The notes under the pieces are model-generated. The model did not search any database and was not told where the DNA came from. It was given only the letters and a program-made list of their open reading frames with translations. Positions 1-5,366 of a DNA stretch of 18,883 nucleotides are shown here, one piece after another. Within the stretch, counting starts at the first letter, position 1, and each line of letters begins with the position of its first letter. The DNA comes from CAXSDR01 sp964236445 (GTDB lineage Bacteria > Actinomycetota > Actinomycetes > Motilibacterales > Motilibacteraceae). Made by a program: the position numbers and the translations under genes. The stretch is from NCBI GenBank assembly GCA_964236445.1, contig CAXSDR010000078.1:1-18883 (forward strand). The letters are read 5' to 3'.

Positions 1-493
1 AGCCGTAGCCGGTCGCGCGGGTGAGGCCCGTCATACGGACGTACTGGTAGGTGCCCGAGACGGCGACGTTCTGCACGCCGCTCACACCGTTGGTCACCGG
101 GGAGATGTCGGTGAACGCCGTGCCGTCGTTGGAGCCCTGGAGCTTGAAGGTCTTGGCGTAGGCCGACTCCCAGTTGAGGGTGACCTGACCGATCGACTGC
201 GCGCTGCCGAGATTGACCTGCAGCCACTGTGCGTCGGTCGAGGCGCTGGACCAGCGAGTCGTGGCGTCGCCGTCGACCGCGGCCTTGGCCGGTGTGTAGT
301 CGGGGTTCTCGACCGACGACGCGGTGGCGACCTTGCCCTGCGAGAGCAGCGCGCCGACGGCCGAAGCCGGCGAGGACAGCCCGACCATTGTCATGGTTGC
401 TGCAAGGCCCGCGAGCGCGAGGGGAACGGCGAGCCGCCAGCGACGCTGCGCCGGCAACGGGCGCTCGCGTCTGGTGGGCGAAAGGGAATGCAT
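1..493 (-). CDS. Secreted protein with N-terminal F5/8 type C (CBM32-like) domain, 5' part only
   Basis: This gene runs off the left edge; 164 codons are visible. The product starts with an Arg-rich n-region, a hydrophobic stretch (about residues 21-39) and an SPASA-type signal peptidase site near residue 45, so it is exported. Residues about 51-164 read as a discoidin/F5-8C carbohydrate-binding fold, with recognisable AVDGD..TRWSS, WLQVNLG, VTLNWE, SNDGT and YVRM elements. The ATG is supported by an AGGAG at 501-505, seven bases upstream. Such domains usually sit on secreted glycoside hydrolases or cell-wall-associated enzymes; the catalytic part lies outside the window, so the activity is unknown. 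It is a close paralogue of the partial gene at the right edge and points outward like it. A LacI-type palindrome lies about 57 bp upstream. The domain call is firm; the enzyme class is not known. Confidence 0.88.
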   Translation of the reverse strand, partial: MHSLSPTRRERPLPAQRRWRLAVPLALAGLAATMTMVGLSSPASAVGALLSQGKVATASSVENPDYTPAKAAVDGDATTRWSSASTDAQWLQVNLGSAQSIGQVTLNWESAYAKTFKLQGSNDGTAFTDISPVTNGVSGVQNVAVSGTYQYVRMTGLTRATGYG

Positions 494-549
494 CAAGGAA
501 CTCCTACCGGGGAGGGAAGCGACCGCTGCAGCGCCAGGCGGGCGTGGCT

Positions 550-563
550 GGAAAGCGCTTTCC
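550..563. promoter_or_regulatory. LacI-family-type operator, perfect palindrome GGAAAGCGCTTTCC
   Basis: This is a perfect 14-bp palindrome with the central GC step (AGCGCT) typical of LacI-family operators. It lies between a minus-strand TTGACA at 590-595 and the start codon at 493. It differs from the TGGGAGCGCTCCCA box before the right-edge paralogue, which suggests a different sugar-responsive repressor. The palindrome is seen directly; the regulator family is inferred from its form. Confidence 0.6.
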
Positions 564-589
564 GACACGGTGGGCTACGCGTGAATGCC

Positions 590-595
590 TGTCAA
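590..595 (-). promoter_or_regulatory. Candidate -35 element TTGACA for the left-edge CBM32 gene
   Basis: This is a consensus TTGACA on the minus strand, 27 bp upstream of the palindrome at 550-563. The matching -10 is not clear; the hexamer at 17 bp spacing (CACCGT) is poor. A regulator sitting on the palindrome would cover the expected transcription start. The right-edge paralogue also has TTGACA ahead of its operator, and both continue as TTGACAGG. Confidence 0.4.
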
Positions 596-645
596 GACCT
601 GGTGGGGTGCCGGTTTGCGTCGGGCCCTCACGCCGAGGAACACGT

Positions 646-915
646 CTAGCGGGCGAAGCGTGCCGCGGAACGCTCGCGAGCCTTGGCCGCCTCGGTCTCA
701 CGGTCCTTCGCGGGGGCGGCAGTCACCAGCTCGTCGAGCAACGCCATGGACGCCACCACGACCGCATCGACCGCGCGCTCGAACGTCGCGGTGTTCGCGA
801 GCGACGGCTTCGCCGCGCCGCTGATCTTGCGGACGTACTGCAGCGCGGCCGCGCGCACCTCCTCAGCAGTGGCGGGCGGCTCGAAGTTGTGGAGCGGACG
901 AATGTTGCGGCACAT
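646..915 (-). CDS. DUF2277 family protein
   Basis: The gene encodes 89 residues starting MCRNIRPLHNFEPPAT, with AALQYVRKISG and a downstream KPS..N...FERAVD segment. These are the hallmark of the small actinobacterial DUF2277 family, and the length fits the family. The biochemical role is unknown; there is no signal peptide or membrane segment, so it is probably cytoplasmic and helical. A TAGGCT hexamer ends six bases before the ATG, so the transcript is probably leaderless. That hexamer overlaps the stop codon of the upstream heptad-repeat gene (925-1350). The gene may therefore have its own promoter as well as readthrough from its neighbour. Confidence 0.9.
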   Translation of the reverse strand: MCRNIRPLHNFEPPATAEEVRAAALQYVRKISGAAKPSLANTATFERAVDAVVVASMALLDELVTAAPAKDRETEAAKARERSAARFAR

Positions 916-921
916 GCGCCG

Positions 922-927
922 AGCCTA
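922..927 (-). promoter_or_regulatory. Leaderless -10 box TAGGCT for the DUF2277 gene
   Basis: TAGGCT (TANNNT class) is followed by exactly six bases and then ATG, the spacing expected when transcription starts at the start codon. No Shine-Dalgarno sequence is present. It overlaps the TAG stop of the gene upstream. The -35 is not obvious. Confidence 0.45.
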
Positions 928-1350
928 GGTCGCGGACGCTGCGGGCGGGAGGGGCTCGGAGTCGACCTCGTCGGAACGCAGCTCGTTGGCGGCCGTGATG
1001 ACGGTCTGCTCGGCGTCGGCGAGCACCTGGACGTCCGCGACGGCGAGCCGGTCGAGCCGGCCGAGATCACAGAGGTTGGCGAGGTCGGTGGCTGCGGCGT
1101 CACGGTCACGGCCCGAGTGGATGCGGTCCAGGGACGAGGCCGCGCGATCAGCCCGCTCCTGGCGGTCGAGCTCGATGCGAGCCGGTGCATCGTCGCTGTC
1201 GGCCGCCGCCCGGCGCCGCTCCGCCGCGCTGTCGCGCTCATCGGCCGCACGGTCGCGGCGCTCCGCGGAGACGTCGCGCGCGACCGCCGCCTGGCGGATC
1301 TCCTCGCGCTGTCTGGCCCGCTCGACCTCGGCCGCCCCTGCGCTGCTCAC
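925..1350 (-). CDS. Hypothetical heptad-repeat (coiled-coil) protein
   Basis: The gene encodes 141 residues from a GTG start and I do not recognise a named family. Residues about 25-55 contain seven-residue repeats of the form R-D-x-x-A-x-E/R (RDVSAER, RDRAADE, RDSAAER), rich in Arg, Asp, Glu and Ala, which predicts a long charged helix or coiled coil. Comparable RDRAADERD repeats occur as linkers in some actinobacterial signalling proteins, but no catalytic domain follows here. There is no signal peptide or membrane segment. A TAGCAT hexamer ends seven bases before the GTG, suggesting leaderless transcription. It is divergent from the HATPase gene at 1464 and ends 9 bp before the DUF2277 gene starts. 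A structural or regulatory role is only a guess. Confidence 0.6.
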   Translation of the reverse strand: MSSAGAAEVERARQREEIRQAAVARDVSAERRDRAADERDSAAERRRAAADSDDAPARIELDRQERADRAASSLDRIHSGRDRDAAATDLANLCDLGRLDRLAVADVQVLADAEQTVITAANELRSDEVDSEPLPPAASAT

Positions 1351-1357
1351 AGCGACG

Positions 1358-1363
1358 ATGCTA
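1358..1363 (-). promoter_or_regulatory. Leaderless -10 box TAGCAT for the heptad-repeat gene
   Basis: TAGCAT on the minus strand is followed by seven bases and then the GTG at 1350. No ribosome-binding site is visible. It lies in the 113-bp divergent intergenic region 1351-1463; the plus-strand promoter there is not clear. Confidence 0.4.
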
Positions 1364-1463
1364 GGCCTTCCCTTCCGCTTGCGCAGCCCGAAGTTGGGTT
1401 GTCACCGGCGCCGGCCGGACAGACTGCAGGAAGGTCGACGCGAGCCGGCCAGTAGTCCGTCAG

Positions 1464-2057
1464 ATGAGGGGGGGCGACCCGGTCGTGTGCCGTCATGCGG
1501 TCCAGCGGATGCCCCCCGAGCCCCACTCCACGGCCGTGTCCCGCCGCTTCGTGGGGCAGAGCCTGCATCACTGGGATCTGGACCCGCTCGCCGACGACGT
1601 GCAGCTGGCGCTCAGCGAGCTCGTCACGAATGCGCTGCTCCATGCCGGCACGGCCCTGGTCGTGAGTCTGAGCTGCGCGAGCGGGCAGGTGGAGCTGGCC
1701 GTCTTCGACGGCAACCCGAATCCCCCGCGGATGCGCCCGCACCGCCACGACCTCGACGCCGACCTGGACAAGCTACTGGCGGCCGAGCGCAACGCCTCGG
1801 ACCGGCTCGCGAACCTCGATGACCGAGACCCACGGCTCCACGTGGGAAGCGCGGGTTCGGTCGCGGGCGGGCGTGGCCTGTTGCTCGTCGAGGCCGTCGC
1901 GGCCGAGTGGGGCTACAGCCCGCTCAGCGACGGCAAGGCCGTGTGGATCCGCACGCCGGCGCCCGACGACTGGCCGGGCACGGCCTCCTGTGTGTGCGAG
2001 AGCTCGGACTCCGCGACGACGCTGGCTTCGGGACGCCGGGTCGTGCACCAGGAGTGA
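1464..2057 (+). CDS. HATPase-domain regulator (RsbW/anti-sigma kinase-like)
   Basis: The product (197 residues) belongs to the single-domain GHKL ATP-binding proteins common in actinobacteria, which act as anti-sigma-factor kinases or sensor ATPases. Visible motifs are the N-box SELVTNALLHA (51-61), a G1-like VFDGNPNPP (80-88) and a G2-like GGRGLLLVEAVAAEWG (135-150). About 45 residues of charged helical sequence (90-134) lie between G1 and G2, more than in the compact family members. The protein has no signal peptide. The start is uncertain: ATG at 1464 is the first in frame, but Met16 is possible. Its stop overlaps by four bases (GTGA) the start of a small membrane-protein gene, implying translational coupling. 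No anti-anti-sigma partner is seen nearby, so the target is unknown. Confidence 0.8.
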   Translation: MRGGDPVVCRHAVQRMPPEPHSTAVSRRFVGQSLHHWDLDPLADDVQLALSELVTNALLHAGTALVVSLSCASGQVELAVFDGNPNPPRMRPHRHDLDADLDKLLAAERNASDRLANLDDRDPRLHVGSAGSVAGGRGLLLVEAVAAEWGYSPLSDGKAVWIRTPAPDDWPGTASCVCESSDSATTLASGRRVVHQE

Positions 2058-2377
2058 ACACCTCCGCCACCCTGGCGCTGCACGTCGCCACCGGCTTCTA
2101 CTTGACCAACGTCGCGCTCGGAGTGGCCGTGCGCCTGCGCGTCCTGTCGACCAGCGGCTTCGGTTGGGTGCACCACATGCTGTTCGCCGTCGTCGTCCTC
2201 ACCACGGTCGTCGCGGTGGGGCTCGGGCTGCACGAGCACGCCAGGTTCGCCTGGGGCCTGCTGCCCGGGCTGGCGGTCTTCGCCGTCCTGCCGTGCCTTG
2301 CGGGCGGCACGGCGCGGCACACCCTCGCAGCGCTGGTGGCCGGTGCGGCCTACGTCGCGGCGTACGCCCTCACCTGA
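2054..2377 (+). CDS. Small integral membrane protein, unknown function
   Basis: Reading from GTG at 2054, which overlaps the HATPase stop as GTGA, gives 107 residues with about four hydrophobic helices and short charged loops (VRLRVL, EHARF). No family is recognised. An open frame continues further upstream, but that part lies inside the HATPase gene and looks like an out-of-frame shadow. No good Shine-Dalgarno is visible, which fits coupled translation from the gene before it. The pairing suggests a membrane partner for the HATPase protein, but this rests only on gene order. The gene ends 27 bp before the nitroreductase gene, so all may be one transcript. Confidence 0.6.
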   Translation: MNTSATLALHVATGFYLTNVALGVAVRLRVLSTSGFGWVHHMLFAVVVLTTVVAVGLGLHEHARFAWGLLPGLAVFAVLPCLAGGTARHTLAALVAGAAYVAAYALT

Positions 2378-2404
2378 GAACCGCACACCTGATAGGCAGG
2401 CCCC

Positions 2405-3202
2405 ATGGAGTTTCTCGAGGTCGCCCGCCGGCGCAAGACCACCAACGGCCCGTTCCTGGCGAAGCCCGTGTCGCTGGAGCACCAGCGACTCCTCGTGCAG
2501 CTTGCCGGCATGGCTCCGTCGCACTTCAACAGCCAGCCCTGGCGCTTCGTTCTCGCCGACGACCCCGCGATCGTTGCCACCGTGGCCGATATCAGCGGCA
2601 CGAGCATGACGACGCTGCTCGAGGAGGGCACCTTCTGGAAGCGCTACCGCCCCTACTTCCGGTTCTCCGAGGCGGAGATGCAAGAGCGCCGTGACGGCAT
2701 CTTCTTCGACCAGCTGCCCGCGGTGCTCAAGCCGTTCACGAAGCACATCTTCTCGGGAACCGGTCAGGCGATCATGAACCGTTTCGGAGTTCCGCGCACG
2801 ATCGGCGATGACAACTCGAAGCTCGTCTCCGGCTCGCCGCTGCTGCTGGCCGTGCTGCTCGACAAGACCGAATACCGCCCCGGCCAGCTCTCCGGCTTCT
2901 ACTCCGTGTTCGGCATGGGGGCGGCGATGCAGAATCTCTGGCTCGCGACGGTCGAGCTCGGCATGGGCATCCAGTTCGTGTCCGCGCCCATGGAGATTCC
3001 TGAGCAGTGGCAGCGGTTGCAGGCGCTGTTCGAGGTCCCGGACGGGCTCGAGCTGATGGCGATCTATCGCCTCGGCTATGTGCCGCAGGAGACCAAGCGG
3101 CCCACGATCGACTGGTCGAGCCGACAACGCAAGCGGCTGTCGCAGTATGTCTTCCGCAACACCTGCAGCACACCTGAGGCAGACGACGACTCATCGGTGT
3201 GA
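2405..3202 (+). CDS. Nitroreductase-family flavoprotein
   Basis: The gene encodes 265 residues starting MEFLEVARRRKTTNGPF. The early basic Arg cluster and APSHFNSQPWRF (37-48) match the FMN-phosphate-binding start of the nitroreductase fold. FGMGAAMQNLWLATVELGMG in the second half is the conserved dimer/FMN-binding helix, and the LGYVPQETKRP tail is typical of the family. These enzymes transfer electrons from NAD(P)H through FMN to nitro, quinone or other small substrates; the natural substrate here cannot be told. About 40 residues near 60-110 (FWKRYRPYFRF..) form a family-variable insert that probably shapes substrate access. It is a cytoplasmic enzyme, probably a homodimer. It is followed 28 bp later by the short-chain dehydrogenase gene. 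Confidence 0.88.
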   Translation: MEFLEVARRRKTTNGPFLAKPVSLEHQRLLVQLAGMAPSHFNSQPWRFVLADDPAIVATVADISGTSMTTLLEEGTFWKRYRPYFRFSEAEMQERRDGIFFDQLPAVLKPFTKHIFSGTGQAIMNRFGVPRTIGDDNSKLVSGSPLLLAVLLDKTEYRPGQLSGFYSVFGMGAAMQNLWLATVELGMGIQFVSAPMEIPEQWQRLQALFEVPDGLELMAIYRLGYVPQETKRPTIDWSSRQRKRLSQYVFRNTCSTPEADDDSSV

Positions 3203-3230
3203 CGGGGCGCGTTCGGGGAAGCCCGGATGC

Positions 3231-4124
3231 ATGACCGACCAATACACGTTCCAGGACCCGACCACGCAGTACGACAAGCCGCACCCCCCGAAGCAGCACC
3301 AGGACGGTCCGGGACTCGCGAGCGCGATGACGCCGAAGCCCGACCACGGCGAGGACACCTACCGCGGCACGGGTCGCCTTGCCGGTCGCAAGGCGCTCAT
3401 CACCGGTGCCGACAGCGGCATCGGGCGTGCCGTCGCGATCGCGTACGCGCGTGAGGGCGCCGACGTGGCGCTCTCCTACCTGCCCGAGGAGGAGGCCGAC
3501 GCCAAGGAGGTCGTCGAGCTCGTCCGCCAGGCGGGCCGCACCGCCGTGGCGCTGCCCGGCGACATCACCGACGAGGAGTTCTGCAAGCAGCTCGTCGCCA
3601 CGGCGGCGACGGAGCTCGGCGGGCTCGATGTGCTCGTCAACGTCGCAGGCAAGCAGCAGGAGACGGAGAGCATCGCCGACCTCACCACCGAGCAGTTCGA
3701 CGAGACGTTCAGGACCAACGTCTATGCGATGTTCTGGCTGTCCAAGGCGGCGCTCGAACACCTGCCCGCCGGTGGGAGCATCATCAACACCTCCTCGATC
3801 CAGGCCTACTCGCCGTCGCCGATCCTGGTCGACTACGCGTCGACGAAGGCGGCGATCAACACGTTCAGCAAGGCGCTCGCACAACAGGTCGGCACGAAGG
3901 GCATCCGCGTGAACGTCGTCGCGCCGGGCCCCGTCTGGACGCCGCTGCAGACAGCGGGAGGTCAGCCGCCGGACAAGCTGCCGGACTTCGGCACGCAGAC
4001 CCCGCTGGGCCGCGCGGGTCAGCCGGCCGAGCTGGCTCCGCCCTACGTCTTCCTCGCCAGCCAGGAGTCGAGCTATGTGACCGGTGAGACCCTCGCGGTG
4101 ACCGGCGGCATGCCGACGCCCTGA
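3231..4124 (+). CDS. Short-chain dehydrogenase/reductase, general-stress (YhdG/YdaD-like) type
   Basis: The gene encodes 297 residues from ATG 3231. An N-terminal extension (1-48) with Q-D-P-T-T-Q-Y and the PKPDHGEDTYRGTGRL segment precedes the Rossmann domain. This layout is characteristic of the roughly 290-residue stress-associated SDRs. Motifs are TGADSGIG (58-65, cofactor glycines), NVAG (137-140, in place of NNAG), the catalytic Ser at INTSS (about 188-189), Tyr202 and Lys206 in YASTK, and PGPVWTP (232-238). The reaction would be NAD(P)H-dependent oxidoreduction of a carbonyl/alcohol; the substrate is unknown. GGGGAA-like purines about 10 bases upstream serve as a weak ribosome-binding site. 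The frame stays open upstream, but that part overlaps the nitroreductase gene and is not family-like. Confidence 0.92.
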   Translation: MTDQYTFQDPTTQYDKPHPPKQHQDGPGLASAMTPKPDHGEDTYRGTGRLAGRKALITGADSGIGRAVAIAYAREGADVALSYLPEEEADAKEVVELVRQAGRTAVALPGDITDEEFCKQLVATAATELGGLDVLVNVAGKQQETESIADLTTEQFDETFRTNVYAMFWLSKAALEHLPAGGSIINTSSIQAYSPSPILVDYASTKAAINTFSKALAQQVGTKGIRVNVVAPGPVWTPLQTAGGQPPDKLPDFGTQTPLGRAGQPAELAPPYVFLASQESSYVTGETLAVTGGMPTP

Positions 4125-4173
4125 GCGGTGCCCCAACCGGGTTCAGCAGCCCTTCTGCGGGCATCGACGCTGC

Positions 4174-5280
4174 GTGACTGCAACCGCCTCGACTCCCCGT
4201 CCCTCCCGCGAGCGCGTGCCCGTGCGCACCATCGTCGCGACGATCGCCATGGTGCTCGCGACCCTGCTGATCCTGCTGCTGGTGCAACGCACGCAGCGCA
4301 TTCTCGTCTGGATCCTGATCGCCTCGTTCTTCGCGGTCGCCCTCGCGCCGGCCGTGGGCTTCGTCGAACGTCGACTACATGCGCGTCGCTCGCTGGCGAC
4401 CCTGCTGGTCTTCCTGGTCGTGATCATCGTCTTGGTGGGCTTGATCGCGGCCTTCGTGACACCGCTGGCACGGCAGGCGGACGACTTCGCGGCCGCGGCG
4501 CCGGGCTGGCTGGCCGACGCCCGCGCCGGCAGGGGCCCGGTCGGCAGTCTGGTCGACCGCTTCCATCTCGCGAACTACGTCGACAACAACCAGGCGAAGA
4601 TCCGCAGCACCCTGTCGGGCCTCGGGGTGCCAGCGGCTCACGTGCTCGCTCTGGCGGGCGAGGCCGTCGCGGCAACTCTGTCGATCTTCGTGCTCTCCTT
4701 CCTGATGGTGCTCGAAGGACCTCAGCTCATCGCGGCAGGACTCGCCCAGTTCGATGACGACCGCGCTGAGCGCGTACGCCGCGTCAGCGCCGACTGCGCC
4801 AAGACGGTGACCGGCTATATCACCGGCAATCTGCTCATCAGCGTCATCTGTGGGCTCTGCACCTGGCTCGTGCTCAAGGTGATGGGCGTGCCGTTCGCGG
4901 GGGTCATCTCGCTGTTCGTCGCGGTCGCCGACCTCATCCCGCTCATCGGCGCCACCCTCGGGGCCGTCGTCGCAGTCCTCGCCGCGTTCGTGCATTCCGT
5001 GCCCGCCGGCGTCGTCGCCGTCGTGTGGTTCCTCGTCTATCAGCAGCTCGAGAACCACCTGCTGCAGCCGGTGATCCTCTCGCGCACGGTGAAGCTCAAC
5101 CCGTTGACGGTCCTGGTCGCGATCCTGCTCGGCGTGGAGCTGGCAGGCATCCTCGGTGCGCTGCTCGCGATCCCTGTTGCCGGGATCGTCCAGGTCGTCG
5201 TGCGTGACCTCTACGACTCGCGCCGCGGGCGCATGAAGCCGGAGCCCACTGTGGGAGCGGACGAGCTGCCGGCCGGTTAG
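4174..5280 (+). CDS. AI-2E family (PerM/TqsA-like) membrane protein
   Basis: The gene encodes 368 residues from a GTG start. The pattern is that of the AI-2E transporter superfamily: two early helices (about 18-38 and 42-62), a third (73-95), a soluble middle region (about 97-160), then a cluster of five helices to about residue 345. The conserved LIPLIGATLGAV (about 253-264) and QQLENHLLQPVIL (about 290-302) segments sit in the second half. Members include putative exporters and Na+/H+ antiporters, so the name does not prove autoinducer transport. It lies 49 bp downstream of the SDR gene on the same strand and may share its transcript. A long hairpin follows the stop. No clear ribosome-binding site precedes the GTG. 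Confidence 0.87.
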   Translation: MTATASTPRPSRERVPVRTIVATIAMVLATLLILLLVQRTQRILVWILIASFFAVALAPAVGFVERRLHARRSLATLLVFLVVIIVLVGLIAAFVTPLARQADDFAAAAPGWLADARAGRGPVGSLVDRFHLANYVDNNQAKIRSTLSGLGVPAAHVLALAGEAVAATLSIFVLSFLMVLEGPQLIAAGLAQFDDDRAERVRRVSADCAKTVTGYITGNLLISVICGLCTWLVLKVMGVPFAGVISLFVAVADLIPLIGATLGAVVAVLAAFVHSVPAGVVAVVWFLVYQQLENHLLQPVILSRTVKLNPLTVLVAILLGVELAGILGALLAIPVAGIVQVVVRDLYDSRRGRMKPEPTVGADELPAG

Positions 5281-5290
5281 CGAGGCGCCG

Positions 5291-5336
5291 TACGCACGAC
5301 GGCCCGCCGGAGGAATCCGGCGGGCCGTCGTGCGTA
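5291..5336. terminator. Bidirectional terminator hairpin, 21-bp perfect stem
   Basis: Bases 5291-5311 and 5316-5336 are exact reverse complements with a GGAA loop at 5312-5315. The stem is very G+C rich and has no U-tract on either side. It lies between the convergent AI-2E and GH55 genes, where it could end transcription from both. T-less hairpins of this kind are common in actinobacteria. The structure is seen directly; termination is inferred. Confidence 0.85.
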
Positions 5337-5366
5337 TCAGTCGAACGGTGTCACGTCGAGCTCAGC

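Noticed and set aside
229..1455. 408-codon plus-strand open frame
   Set aside because: It crosses the antisense of the CBM32, DUF2277 and heptad-repeat genes and their intergenic regions, with low-complexity Arg-rich sequence and no motif.
1913..4136. Two long minus-strand open frames (1913-3127 and 2772-4136)
   Set aside because: They run opposite the HATPase, nitroreductase and SDR genes, show no conserved motif, and are typical third-position G+C shadows.
4174..5280. Quorum-sensing (AI-2) exporter role
   Set aside because: The family name covers many transporters of other substrates and no luxS or AI-2 genes are nearby, so only the family is stated.
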